This document shows positions 46,194 through 55,465 of a stretch of 64,000 nucleotides of DNA, piece after piece. A model generated the notes under the pieces. The model saw only the letters and a program-made list of their open reading frames with translations. It did no database searches and was not told where the DNA came from. Made by a program: the position numbers and the translations under genes. The stretch spans positions 1-64,000 of the forward strand of contig JAZBOL010000044.1 in assembly GCA_036351115.1 (NCBI GenBank), given 5' to 3'. How positions within the stretch are numbered: the stretch's first letter is position 1; each line of letters opens with the position of its first letter. The stretch is from Marinihelvus sp036351115 (lineage in GTDB: Bacteria > Pseudomonadota > Gammaproteobacteria > Xanthomonadales > SZUA-36).

Positions 46194-46607
46194 ATGGCAC
46201 TGAACCCGCTTCGTTCGAGTCCCGGCATGCTGGCGTTGTTCGGCTTATGCCTCGCCGCCTGCGCCTTGCCCGCATCGGCGATTGCCGAGGAACTCGTGAT
46301 GGATTTTCGGGGGTCGGAATCTCGCAACACACCCGAGTTCGAGGTGCGCGCGCCCTGGCTCCTCGACTGGCGGATCACCACCGATGGCGCCTACGAGTCG
46401 GCCGTGGAGGTGTCTCTCGAGACGGCCGGTATCGGCGCACACGAGGGTCGCGTGCTCATGACCAAGCAGCCGGGTAACGGCGTCCGCCTGTTCGACAACG
46501 AGGGGCGCTTCTACTTTCGCGTGTCCTCGTCCTTCGCGAACTGGCACCTGAAGGTCATTCAGCTCACGGAAGAAGAAGCCGAGCGCTACACGCCGCGCGA
46601 GCCCTGA
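46194..46607 (+). CDS. Small exported protein of unknown function
   Basis: This 137-residue protein has a signal peptide (MLALFGLCLAACALPASAIA). The apparent LAAC is probably not a lipobox because a second cleavage-like ASA follows. The mature part is beta-rich (FEVRAPWLLDWRITTDG, LFDNEGRFYFRVSS). No family recognised. It follows two related small exported proteins. Confidence 0.68.
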   Translation: MALNPLRSSPGMLALFGLCLAACALPASAIAEELVMDFRGSESRNTPEFEVRAPWLLDWRITTDGAYESAVEVSLETAGIGAHEGRVLMTKQPGNGVRLFDNEGRFYFRVSSSFANWHLKVIQLTEEEAERYTPREP

Positions 46608-46705
46608 TCACGCGTTGCACCCGTTGACCGAGAGCGGTTGACCACGGCAGCCTGATGACGGCCGGTCGCCGGTGCAGCGCCCGGTTGCTTTGGCCCGCGT
46701 CGGAC

Positions 46706-47155
46706 TCAGTCCGTGGGTTTTTCCGGAAACGTGACACCCAGCATGTACTCCCCCGCGGCCTGCACGGCCCGGTCACTGAGGTACGGGTGTCCCCCTTTGG
46801 CCGGCATCTCGAGGTAGCCCTCCCGGGCGTGTTCCAGGAGCACGGCGGACCAGAGTGGCGAGCGGTCTGACCAGTTGTCACGGTTCCCCAGCTGCGGCGC
46901 ACCGGTCTCCGCCGCGCCTTCTCCCACGTCGTGGCACGCGGCGCAGGCCCACTCGAACACATCCTTGCCCAGGGCGAGATAGCGCTCACGCCAGGCGACG
47001 ATCTCCGCATCTTCGGCTTCCAGGACCACACCGTCCTGGGCGGACAGCGGACCGGTGAACACGACGCTGGACAGGGCCACGAGGATCAGGGCGCCCAATC
47101 GGCCGGCCGTTGCGGCGATCGACAGGCGACGGTTGGAAATGCATCGGCAATTCAT
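46706..47155 (-). CDS. Exported monohaem cytochrome c
   Basis: This 149-residue protein has a signal peptide (LGALILVALSSVVFTGPLSAQ) and one haem-binding CAACH (residues 71-75) in KDVFEWACAACHDVG. YLEMPAKGG supplies the axial methionine, as in cytochrome c5. It should be a periplasmic electron carrier. It stands alone between the small exported proteins and the large minus-strand operon. Confidence 0.88.
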   Translation of the reverse strand: MNCRCISNRRLSIAATAGRLGALILVALSSVVFTGPLSAQDGVVLEAEDAEIVAWRERYLALGKDVFEWACAACHDVGEGAAETGAPQLGNRDNWSDRSPLWSAVLLEHAREGYLEMPAKGGHPYLSDRAVQAAGEYMLGVTFPEKPTD

Positions 47156-47239
47156 GGCGTACCCTCCGGTGATCGGCTCGAAGACTCACCCTTCATTCTA
47201 GCGAGCCGCGCGCGGTTTGCGCCTGACCCAGGACAATCG

Positions 47240-49213
47240 TCAGTCGAGTTCGAACAGGCGCCGTTCGGCCCAGAGCGCACCGCCGGCGAGCAGCAGCAGG
47301 GCCCAGGGCCACCAGGGAGAGAGGGGGGTCTCGACGCGGCGCCGCTCCACCCCGGTGTCCGGGCCGCTCATGCCGGTCGCCGCCCGGCCCAGGGTGGCGA
47401 GCTGTCGGCGCGCATGCCGATCGGCCTCCCAGTGTTCCGGCCCATGGACACGGATCAGCAGCTCGTCCACGACATTTCCCTGGTTATCGACCAGTCCCGC
47501 CACGTGCCAACCGGGTGTGTCCGGCCAGACCACGGCGCACTGCAGGCCAGCCCCCGCGGCGTGCGGGACCAGGGGCACCGCTTCCGCCTCGTCCCGGCTG
47601 GTCGAATCGCGGCTATCGAGGCGATGGAATGCCAGGCGCAGCGCTAGCGCGGTGTCGTTCCCCAGCGGAGCGCAGAGCGCCATGCGTCGCCCGGCGAAAG
47701 CACGCACGTCGGCCTGTGGTGTCAGCCAGCGGGGCGCCAGGTCCGTGCGAGCCAGTTCACTCAGGAGGCGCGCCCAGTAGCGGGCAAAGGTCGAGGATTC
47801 TCCGCTGGTGGCCCAGCGATGCCGCTCCCGCAGCAGGGAAACTCCGATCCGCCCGTCGCCGACGGGCTGCAAGGCTTCCAGCAGCAGCCCGTTCTCGTCC
47901 CGGGTCAGTGACCGGGCTCCGTCCAGCGCCAGGCGAAACGGAGCCAACGGCAGGGGCTGTTCCGGCGCCAGTCCGGGCCAGCTCGGCCAGACCGGGTCAA
48001 CGGCCGGCGCAGGCAAGAGGTCCAGTCCCACCAGCGCGGCATGCGCCGGCGTGTCCAGCCACGCCGCCAGCTCCGGATCCGCCAGGAGCAGGAGCCCAAG
48101 TCCCGAGCGGACGGCGTCGAGGACGGTTTGCCGCTCCTGGTCCGGCAGGGCCGCCCAGCGCCGCCCGTCCATGAGCACCAGGTCGGTCTCGGCATACTGC
48201 GCCGCCGTTCGCTCCAGGGGCGACCCTGCCTCGAGATTGATGCCCTGGGCCAGGTCCCGGTCCCGGCTGACCTGGCTGTGTACGATCAGTGCGTGGCCCG
48301 TGTCGGCGGCCCAGTTGGCAAGCCGGCGGGTCTCGAAAGACGGGGCGGACTGGATGACCATCAGCCGGGCTCCCTCGCGCGTCACGACCTGCACGCTGAC
48401 CGGTTCGTCGAAAAACGAAGTGTTGCCACGCCGGCCCCGCAGCCGGTATTCCAGGGCGCCCACGCCCCGGGGCGTGGTGGTTACGGCGAAGCCCTGGCCC
48501 GAACGGGCCGGAGCCGTCGCAACCACCCCGCCCGCGGGATCGACCAGTTCCACGTCCGCCACGTCTTCCGCGCCTTCGAGGCGAAGGACGCCGGTGACGG
48601 TCAGCGCTTCGCCCAGGACCAGCCTCGGGCGCCATTGCACCTGCACCGGGCCGGCCAGGGGCGGGGGCTCGAAGCGTACTTGCAGGTCCGATGGCAGTTC
48701 CCGCCATTGCCCGTCGTCCAGTCCGTGGCCCAGCACGCTCAGGGCATCCAGGCCGGGTTCCCTGAGAATCAGCTGCCCGGCGGTCACCAGGGTCTCGCCG
48801 GCGAGGCGCCCGGTCGCTGGAGTCTCCCGCTGCGCCGCCGTTTCCGAACCGGTCGACGCTGCATCGCGGGCTTGCGGCAGCAGGTGGTAGCGCCGTCCCA
48901 GCGTCGGCGCGCGGTCGGCCGTCGGCTCAGCGGAACCGTCCCGGGCGCCCTCGGTGACGAGGACGACCGTGGCATCCGCTTCGCGCTCCTTGCTGGGGGA
49001 AAGCAGGAGCAGGCTGACGGCGGCGCCCGCCAGCAGGTTCAGCGCGATGACGCCAAGGCGGCGAAGGGCGCCCGCGTCAGCCAGCCGCCGGCTCGCCCGC
49101 CAGGCCGTGAGCAGCACCGCGGCGATGACCGCGGCGAGGGCGGCCAGCGTCAGGCCATCCGCGGCCACGCGCCAGGCGCCGAGGGACCATTCGAGCGTCG
49201 CGGGCGCGTTCAC
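47240..49213 (-). CDS. Large membrane protein at the end of the MoxR operon
   Basis: This 657-residue protein has two N-terminal helices (LAALAAVIAAVLLTAW and LGVIALNLLAGAAVSLLLLS), a large exported part, and a C-terminal helix (WWPWALLLLAGGALWAE). The middle resembles the glutamine-amidotransferase-like region of BatA-type membrane proteins (LMVIQSAPSFETRRLANW, LVLMDGRRWAALPDQERQ). I do not recognise a catalytic residue set. Its start overlaps the stop of the preceding gene by 4 bp, so it closes the eight-gene unit that begins with the TldD-like gene. Confidence 0.72.
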   Translation of the reverse strand: MNAPATLEWSLGAWRVAADGLTLAALAAVIAAVLLTAWRASRRLADAGALRRLGVIALNLLAGAAVSLLLLSPSKEREADATVVLVTEGARDGSAEPTADRAPTLGRRYHLLPQARDAASTGSETAAQRETPATGRLAGETLVTAGQLILREPGLDALSVLGHGLDDGQWRELPSDLQVRFEPPPLAGPVQVQWRPRLVLGEALTVTGVLRLEGAEDVADVELVDPAGGVVATAPARSGQGFAVTTTPRGVGALEYRLRGRRGNTSFFDEPVSVQVVTREGARLMVIQSAPSFETRRLANWAADTGHALIVHSQVSRDRDLAQGINLEAGSPLERTAAQYAETDLVLMDGRRWAALPDQERQTVLDAVRSGLGLLLLADPELAAWLDTPAHAALVGLDLLPAPAVDPVWPSWPGLAPEQPLPLAPFRLALDGARSLTRDENGLLLEALQPVGDGRIGVSLLRERHRWATSGESSTFARYWARLLSELARTDLAPRWLTPQADVRAFAGRRMALCAPLGNDTALALRLAFHRLDSRDSTSRDEAEAVPLVPHAAGAGLQCAVVWPDTPGWHVAGLVDNQGNVVDELLIRVHGPEHWEADRHARRQLATLGRAATGMSGPDTGVERRRVETPLSPWWPWALLLLAGGALWAERRLFELD

Positions 49214-51450
49214 GGCGGACCTTCCCGTGCTTCCAGCGACCCACTCGCCTCCCGGTAAGCCCGGCCCAGATCATCCACCGGCGGTCGGCGCCCGCCGGCT
49301 GGCGCCGGGGTGGCGGGGGGCAGCAGGGACCAGGTGGCTTGGCGCAACCGGTCGAGGCATTCCGGACAGCCCGGAACCTCCAGGCGGCCGGCGAGGAGCA
49401 TTTTCTCCAGGGTGGCGGCCTGCCGAATCAGGGCGGGCCGCTGCGCCGAACGGCGGGTGAACTCCGTCGCCGCCTGGCGCAGGAGCAACCGTCCGTTCTC
49501 GTCCACGGGCGCGGACGGGGATCGGGTAGCGAGCCACGCCTGCAACGCCGCGATCAGGGCCGTGCTGTCAGGGTCCGGCGCGGCGCTTTCCCGGCGGATC
49601 CGGCTCTCGATCTCGTCCAGCTCCCCGGTGAGTCGCCGTTCCTCGGTCACGGGTGGCGGTTCGAAGCCGAGGCGGCGGGTATAGATGCGGTCGGCCTGGC
49701 GGGCCAGGTTCAGGTACTTGAGCGCTTCGTACTCGTAAGGCAGGGCTTCTTCCGGATTCGACAGGCGAAGGAACAGCTCCGCCTGCCACATGTTCGCGAT
49801 CGAGCGCTTCATGAGGCCGACCGGATTGCGGCGCGTGATGGGCCCGATGTCCGCGGCGCCGTGGTCGTGCATGAACCGGGCCACCAGGTCCGCGGCGCTG
49901 CCGGAAGTGTCCGGGCCGGTCGGCGCGTCGTCGCCGTGATCGTGATCATGATCGTGATCGTGGTCTTCGCCGGCATCAGCGGGATCTTCCTCGCCATCAC
50001 CGGCGCCGAAGGGGGAACCGCCCTCCTCGAACTCGTCGCCGAGGTACTGACCGTAGCGGCCCTTCAGATCGGACTGGGCCTGGCCGAGGGCCCGGGACAG
50101 GTCGTCGAATTCTTCCCTTGCCAGGCTGTCCCGATCGGCGATCAGCTGTTCCGTTTCGATGATGATCTGCCGCTGGCTCTTGAAGTAGTCGGGCAGTACG
50201 TCCATGGCCAGGCCTTCGGCGAGGAGCGGCTCCGGCGCCTCGTCCAGCCAGCGGACCACCACGGTGTCGGAGCGGCTTTCGTTGGGATCGTCGGGCCGGT
50301 TGTCCCGGGCGACGGTGAAGAAGTACACCTCGTCGCCGGGCTCCATGCCGAGTTCCCGGAGGTTCCACTGGCGCTCGAGGCGCTTCCCGCCTTCCAGCGG
50401 TGATTCCGCGTCGAAGCCGAACACCGCGTCCCGGAACTTGACGCCTTCCCCGGAACCCTTGGCCACGGAGGCGCGGATCTCGGCGGGTCCGATGCCGTAG
50501 TCGTCCTCGGCGTCCACCCGGTAATCCACCGTCACCGGCCCTTCCGGCGGAACTTCCACGGCAGTTACCGCGGGTGTCCGGACTCGCAGGCGCGGAGCGC
50601 GGTCGAGGGTGACCGTCAGCGTGTGCACGCCGGGGAGGGGCCGGATCTCCGTGCCGTCCAGGCGTTCGAAGCGGTACAGGGAGGACCGCTGTACCACCGC
50701 GGTGCCCTGCCGCAGGCCATCCGGGCCGCGGCCTAGGAGCAGCGATTTATCCGTTCCGCTGCCGTCACTGAGCACCAGGCGCAGCGGCGCCTCGACGGGG
50801 TCCTCGAGGCGCCAGGTGACCGCTGCGCCTTCGGGCAGGGTGACGTCGTATTGCGTTTCACTCAGGGCAGGCAGCGCCGTGTACGCCGGTGGCACGATCT
50901 CGATGTCGCGCAGGGTCGGCAGGGTCGTCGCGAAGGCCTGCGCCCCGGCCCGTTCGCCCGGCCCCGGTGCGGCGGGCTGGGCCGCATCGCGCAGGGCCGG
51001 CGCCCCCCACCAGGCCACGGCGCCTGCGGCAATCCCGATCAGCAGGGGCAGGGCGCGAAGGGGAGGCAGCCAGCGCTCGGGGTGTTCCCCGATGGCTGAC
51101 GCGGTTGCCTCGATGCGCGCGCGCTGCAGCCGCTGCACGGGCGTCAGTCCTTCAGCCGGCTCCAGCAGCAACCGGGCGCTTTCCTCCAGCGCCGAAAAGC
51201 GCCGGTCCAGGTGTTCCGCCACGCGTTGCCGGTCCGCCCGGATTGCGCGGCTGTTGCCCGCGCGCAGCAGCACGGTGCACAGGGCGACGATGGCGGCGGC
51301 CAGGGCGGGGATGGGCGCCGCCGAGCCGCCAAAGGAGGCCAGCGCTCCGGCTGCCATGCCGGCAGCGGCGCCTTCCAGCAAGGCCCGCAGCCAGCCGCGT
51401 CGGCGAAACCGCCGGACGAGCGCGTCACCGTCCAGGAGGATGGGCTTCAC
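49210..51450 (-). CDS. Large helical membrane protein with a His-Asp run (DUF4175-like)
   Basis: This 746-residue protein has two or three N-terminal helices (LLEGAAAGMAAGALASFGG, PALAAAIVALCTVLLRA, LPLLIGIAAGAVAWWG) and a long exported part of beta then helical character. Residues 496-505 are five DH pairs in an acidic tract, which could bind zinc or other metals. Proteins in this operon position in other phyla are annotated DUF4175; I am only fairly sure of the match. It overlaps both neighbours by 4 bp. Confidence 0.72.
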   Translation of the reverse strand: MKPILLDGDALVRRFRRRGWLRALLEGAAAGMAAGALASFGGSAAPIPALAAAIVALCTVLLRAGNSRAIRADRQRVAEHLDRRFSALEESARLLLEPAEGLTPVQRLQRARIEATASAIGEHPERWLPPLRALPLLIGIAAGAVAWWGAPALRDAAQPAAPGPGERAGAQAFATTLPTLRDIEIVPPAYTALPALSETQYDVTLPEGAAVTWRLEDPVEAPLRLVLSDGSGTDKSLLLGRGPDGLRQGTAVVQRSSLYRFERLDGTEIRPLPGVHTLTVTLDRAPRLRVRTPAVTAVEVPPEGPVTVDYRVDAEDDYGIGPAEIRASVAKGSGEGVKFRDAVFGFDAESPLEGGKRLERQWNLRELGMEPGDEVYFFTVARDNRPDDPNESRSDTVVVRWLDEAPEPLLAEGLAMDVLPDYFKSQRQIIIETEQLIADRDSLAREEFDDLSRALGQAQSDLKGRYGQYLGDEFEEGGSPFGAGDGEEDPADAGEDHDHDHDHDHGDDAPTGPDTSGSAADLVARFMHDHGAADIGPITRRNPVGLMKRSIANMWQAELFLRLSNPEEALPYEYEALKYLNLARQADRIYTRRLGFEPPPVTEERRLTGELDEIESRIRRESAAPDPDSTALIAALQAWLATRSPSAPVDENGRLLLRQAATEFTRRSAQRPALIRQAATLEKMLLAGRLEVPGCPECLDRLRQATWSLLPPATPAPAGGRRPPVDDLGRAYREASGSLEAREGPP
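49936..49965 (-). repeat. Five-unit hexanucleotide repeat inside the DUF4175-like gene
   Basis: The 30 bp read as five near-identical 6-bp units (GTGATC, GTGATC, ATGATC, GTGATC, GTGGTC), encoding five Asp-His pairs on the minus strand. Unit gain or loss would keep the reading frame. Confidence 0.85.
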
Positions 51451-52742
51451 GGGAGCGCTGACCTCCGGGGCCGCTCACTCAGCCAGCGCTCCAGCACGAA
51501 GAGCAGGGCGATCGCCAGGGCCAGCCATGGCGCCAGGGGGCGAGCGGGCCCCGTGGATGCAGTGTTTTCGCGTGTGAGAACGGCGGTCGGGTCCGCCGGC
51601 GCCCGATCGAAACCGGCGCCCCAGGCTGCCTCGCCCAGGAGCAGGCGGAACAACGCTTCCGGGAAGGCCGCGTTCGCGACCAGGCCGTCGTCGTCCAGGC
51701 GGCCCTGGTAGACCAGGCGCCTGGTCTGTCCCAGGCGGGTTTCCAACAGCAGGGGCTGGCCATCGGCATTCCACCAGGGGACGGCCTCGGTTTCCGCGAT
51801 GCCGTCCGCCGGGCCGGCGCGGCGGGTCATGGCGTGCAGCTGCGGAAAATGCGGCAGCCTCGCCTCGGAGCGCACCGTCGCCGGATTGGCGGGGCGGTCC
51901 TCGAGCCAGACCCCGTCGCCCCAGGCCCGGACCAGGTCCTGCGGCGCCGGAGCATCACCCAGCCAGATCATGATGCGTTGCTCCGCCTCGGTGGTCGCCG
52001 AAGGCGGTCGGGGAGGCCGGCTGGTCGGTCCACGGTCGAGGCTCAGCGCCAGGTTCCGGTGAGTCGCGAGCGCTTCGAGGGCCAGTTGTATCCGGGCCGC
52101 GTCCGCTTCACGTCCCGGCGCGTGGAGAAGCTGTATCGCGAGCTGGGCGAACCGGCCGCCGGCCGGGGTGGCTGTTCCCGTGGCCGGGTAGCCCGCGGCC
52201 CGATCGATGTGCCAGGTCAGCGTACTGCCGAAGGCCGGCGGTGCATCGGGAAACTGGCCGGCGGCTCCCAGGGCGAAGACGTGCACCTCTCCCGTGTGCT
52301 GAACGGTGGCCAGGCGCTCCGCGAGCAGGCTCCAGGGGTCTTCCGTGCCGGAGGCATCGACCCCCGCCATCGACCCGGTGCCGGGCCCCAGGACGTACCG
52401 GTTGTCGAAGGCCGCGAGCGCCGCGGCCACATCGGGCGTGTGCCCGAGCCATTCCGGCGTCACGTAGGCCGTGTCGCCTTGCAGGGTCTCGAGGCCCCGC
52501 TGGGCCAGCTGGGCCAGGAGGAGGGCCGCCAGCGCGAGCAGCAGCAGCCGCAGGAGCAGCAACAGCCATTGCACCAGGCGGACCTCGGTGACCCGTTGCC
52601 GCTGGGCCTGGCGATACAGGGCGATGTTCCCCACGAGCACACGCTTGCCGCGACTGCGGCTGAACAGGTGAATGAGCAGGGGTACCGCGAGGGCGGCCAG
52701 GGCGAACAGGCCCGCGGGCGCCAGCAGGGTCAGTCCGTTCAC
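51447..52742 (-). CDS. BatA-domain membrane protein
   Basis: This 431-residue protein opens with the BatA (aerotolerance regulator N-terminal) domain: LLAPAGLFALAALAVPLLIHLFSRSRGKR is its hallmark, with a second helix near 60-80 (LLLLLRLLLLALAALLL). A C-terminal helix (LAPWLALAIALLFVLE) closes it. The middle looks like a degenerate VWA or amidotransferase-like region without a clear MIDAS motif. It overlaps both the DUF58 gene and the next gene by 4 bp. Confidence 0.85.
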   Translation of the reverse strand: MNGLTLLAPAGLFALAALAVPLLIHLFSRSRGKRVLVGNIALYRQAQRQRVTEVRLVQWLLLLLRLLLLALAALLLAQLAQRGLETLQGDTAYVTPEWLGHTPDVAAALAAFDNRYVLGPGTGSMAGVDASGTEDPWSLLAERLATVQHTGEVHVFALGAAGQFPDAPPAFGSTLTWHIDRAAGYPATGTATPAGGRFAQLAIQLLHAPGREADAARIQLALEALATHRNLALSLDRGPTSRPPRPPSATTEAEQRIMIWLGDAPAPQDLVRAWGDGVWLEDRPANPATVRSEARLPHFPQLHAMTRRAGPADGIAETEAVPWWNADGQPLLLETRLGQTRRLVYQGRLDDDGLVANAAFPEALFRLLLGEAAWGAGFDRAPADPTAVLTRENTASTGPARPLAPWLALAIALLFVLERWLSERPRRSALP

Positions 52743-53635
52743 GACACGAGTCGGCGCTGGCGCCGTCCCAGGAAGGCGGCCATGGCCTCGTCCAGGGGCT
52801 GGTCGATGTCGATCTCGTCCAGGCTGATCTCAAGGGCGCCGAGCCGGCGTCGGAGTCGTTCCTGGTAGGCTTCCGCAGCCTGGCGGTAGCCCTCCCTGGC
52901 CCGGGTGGCGTTCACGAGCACCGTCTCCCCGGTTTCCAGGTCCTCGAAGCGGGTCGGCCCGTCGTGGGGGAACTGCAGTTCGTCAGCGCACCGCAACTGG
53001 AGGGCCGCCACGTCGTTGTGGCGCGTGCTGGCCTGGCGCAGAAAGGTCTCGATTTCCGTGTCGAGCTGGTGCAGGTCACTGACCACGAGCACCAGCCCCG
53101 GGACCTGCAGCCGGTCGAGGTGAACGCGCAAATCACCGGGATCGGGAAACCCGCCCTCCGGCTGAACGCCATGCAGCGCCTTGATGATGCGGTGCCATTG
53201 CCGCTGTCCGGTGGCCGGCGGAAGCAGGTGCCGCCGCCCCTGGGTCAGGGCGAGCAAGCCTACCGCGTCGCCCTGGCCCTGGGCGAGATAGGCCAGGGTG
53301 GCCACGAGGTGCCGGGCGTAGTCGAACTTGCTCCAGGCGCCGCCCTCGCTCGCCTGCGCCATCGAGCGGCTCGCGTCCAGCACGAACCAGATGGCGATCT
53401 CGCTTTCCCGCTCCGCTTCGCGGACGAAATAGCGGTCGGAGCGGGCGTAGAGTTTCCAGTCGATGCGCGCCGGATCGTCGCCCGGTTCGTAGGCACGGTA
53501 CTGGCTGAATTCGATGCCCACGCCCCGCTGGTGGCTCGGCTGGATCCCATGCAGGAAGCCGTCCGCGACGGTTCGGGCGACCAGGGGCAGGTCACGAACG
53601 CGCGCCAGGGTCCTGGGGTCGATGAATCGCTCCAT
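52739..53635 (-). CDS. DUF58 domain protein
   Basis: This 298-residue protein contains the DUF58 signature GVGIEFSQYRAYEPGDDPARI, followed by DWKLYARSDRYFVRE and a VWA-like fold (IWFVLDASRSMAQASEGG with DxSxS). DUF58 proteins work with MoxR ATPases and are thought to present substrates or partners. It starts 39 bp after the MoxR stop and overlaps the BatA gene. Confidence 0.92.
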   Translation of the reverse strand: MERFIDPRTLARVRDLPLVARTVADGFLHGIQPSHQRGVGIEFSQYRAYEPGDDPARIDWKLYARSDRYFVREAERESEIAIWFVLDASRSMAQASEGGAWSKFDYARHLVATLAYLAQGQGDAVGLLALTQGRRHLLPPATGQRQWHRIIKALHGVQPEGGFPDPGDLRVHLDRLQVPGLVLVVSDLHQLDTEIETFLRQASTRHNDVAALQLRCADELQFPHDGPTRFEDLETGETVLVNATRAREGYRQAAEAYQERLRRRLGALEISLDEIDIDQPLDEAMAAFLGRRQRRLVS

Positions 53636-53674
53636 GGCCTGGCTCGTCCGACCGGTCCCTGACGCCGCCGGGCC

Positions 53675-54670
53675 TCAGTCCAGGCGGCTCGCGGGCTTCG
53701 GCACGCCGTCAAACACCTGCGCCACGATGGCGTCCGTGCTGACGCCGTCCGCCTCGGCCTGGAAGTTCAGCAGCAGGCGGTGGCGCAGCGCCGCCGGGGC
53801 AATGGCGCCCAGGTCGTCCAGGGTCACGGCGAAGCGCCCGCGAAGCACGGCATGCGCCTTGGCGCACAGCACGAGGGCCTGTCCGGCCCGCGGGCCGGCG
53901 CCCCAGCGCAGGTACTGCTTTACGCTCTCGATCCCGCTGTCCGCCGGCCGGGTCGCCCGGACGATGGCTGCCACGTAGCGCATGAGGGCGTCGCTGATTT
54001 CCACCTCCCGGACCAGGGCCTGCAGGCGCACCATGTCGGTGGCGTCCAGCACCGGCTCCACGGCGGGGGCGGGTTTGCCGGTCGTGCGCTCCAGGATGTC
54101 CACCTCTTCCTCGAGATCCGGGTAGCCGACCTGGATGAACAGCAGGAAGCGGTCCAGCTGGGCCTCGGGCAGGGGATAGGTGCCGGCCTGCTCCACCGGG
54201 TTCTGGGTCGCGAGCACGAAGAAGGGCTCGGCCAGCACGTGGCGCTCACCGGCGTAGCTCACGGCATGCTCCTGCATCGCCTCGAGCAGGGCGGCCTGGG
54301 TCTTCGGCGGCGTGCGGTTGATCTCGTCGGCGAGCAGCACGTTGGTGAAGACCGGGCCGCGCTGAAACTTGAAGAAGCGCTTGCCGGTGCCGTGGTCCTC
54401 CTCGAGGATTTCCGTGCCGATGATGTCGCTGGGCATGAGATCCGGGGTGAACTGCACCCGGTGAAAGTCCAGCTCCAGGGTTCGCGCCAGCGTGCTCACC
54501 ATGAGCGTCTTCGCGAGGCCCGGCACCCCCTCGAGGATGCAGTGCCCCCCGCCCAGCAGGCTGATCAGCATTTCGTCCACCACCTGCCGCTGGCCGACAA
54601 TGACCTTGCCGATCTCGTTCGCGGCGCGGGAGAGTTTATCGAGGAGCTGCTGGATATCGGTTTCGTTCAT
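53675..54670 (-). CDS. MoxR-family AAA+ ATPase
   Basis: This 331-residue protein has the MoxR features: Walker A in LEGVPGLAKT, Walker B in VLLADEINRTPPKTQ, the sensor region FFVLATQNPVEQAGTYPLPEAQLDRF, and the C-terminal AAA lid. MoxR ATPases act as chaperones for maturation of metal or membrane complexes. The start at 54670 (MNETDIQ) is preferred over 54769, which adds 33 residues of no family likeness. Confidence 0.95.
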   Translation of the reverse strand: MNETDIQQLLDKLSRAANEIGKVIVGQRQVVDEMLISLLGGGHCILEGVPGLAKTLMVSTLARTLELDFHRVQFTPDLMPSDIIGTEILEEDHGTGKRFFKFQRGPVFTNVLLADEINRTPPKTQAALLEAMQEHAVSYAGERHVLAEPFFVLATQNPVEQAGTYPLPEAQLDRFLLFIQVGYPDLEEEVDILERTTGKPAPAVEPVLDATDMVRLQALVREVEISDALMRYVAAIVRATRPADSGIESVKQYLRWGAGPRAGQALVLCAKAHAVLRGRFAVTLDDLGAIAPAALRHRLLLNFQAEADGVSTDAIVAQVFDGVPKPASRLD

Positions 54671-54678
54671 CGGTTGCC

Positions 54679-55395
54679 CTAGGCCGTCATGGCGTACATC
54701 ACGATGTTCACGGCGAACTTCGTGTTGTCCTCCACCATGAAGCGCTTGTTGCGAAAGTCGTAATCCCACTCGCAGCCGTAGTCCTTGTTGCTGTAGAGGA
54801 CGGCGATCCGGCCGTCGATCTCGATGGCCTTGAGGTACTCGTGCACCAGGTCGTCGCCCCAGCCGTTGAGTTCCTGGCCGGTGCGCGGCGGGCCGTCGAA
54901 CTCGAAAAAGCTGGAGTAGATCGGGTGGTCGTTCGGTATCTTCTTCAGTGCGTCCGGCCCGAAGAGCTCGGCCATCTGCGTCTCGAAGCTGCGCGCGAAC
55001 AGGCCGTCGATGTCGTGATTGCAGTCGTCCACGAACACGAAGCCGCCGTTACGGACATAGGTTTCGAAGTGCTGCCGCTCCGCGTGGTTGAAGCGCACCA
55101 GGCGGCGGCCCGCGAGGTAGCAGAAGGGAGCGGTGAGCATGGCCGGGTCGCCCAGGGCCACCACGCGCTCGTTGATGTCGACCCGGAGTGTCGTGTACTC
55201 GATGAGCGCGTTCAGGATGTTCGCCGGGGCGCGTTCGTCCACGTCCCAGTCACCGGATTCGTAGCTCAGGCGGGTGAAGACGAAATCCGCAACGTCCCCG
55301 GCCCGCGCCGCGAGGGGAAGCAGCCCGGCCGATCCCGCGAGCATGCCGGCCGGCAGCGTCGTGAGCAGGTGGGTGAGGAGGGTGCGGCGATGCAA
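54679..55395 (-). CDS. Exported DUF4159 protein
   Basis: This 238-residue protein begins at TTG with a signal peptide containing HRRTLLTHLLTTLP (possible Tat) and AARA cleavage. The DUF4159 strings follow: FVFTRLSYESGDWDVD, ILNALIEYTTLRVD, YVRNGGFVFVDDCNHD and PNDHPIYSSFFEFDG. Its role is unknown. A GTG at 55440 is an alternative start. It sits between the TldE and MoxR genes in one operon. Confidence 0.87.
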   Translation of the reverse strand: MHRRTLLTHLLTTLPAGMLAGSAGLLPLAARAGDVADFVFTRLSYESGDWDVDERAPANILNALIEYTTLRVDINERVVALGDPAMLTAPFCYLAGRRLVRFNHAERQHFETYVRNGGFVFVDDCNHDIDGLFARSFETQMAELFGPDALKKIPNDHPIYSSFFEFDGPPRTGQELNGWGDDLVHEYLKAIEIDGRIAVLYSNKDYGCEWDYDFRNKRFMVEDNTKFAVNIVMYAMTA

Positions 55396-55465
55396 GGTCG
55401 AATCCCGGGGTCGCGTTGAAGCGGGTCGCCGCCGGGACACACGGCCCCGGCGGCGATCCGGGTCG

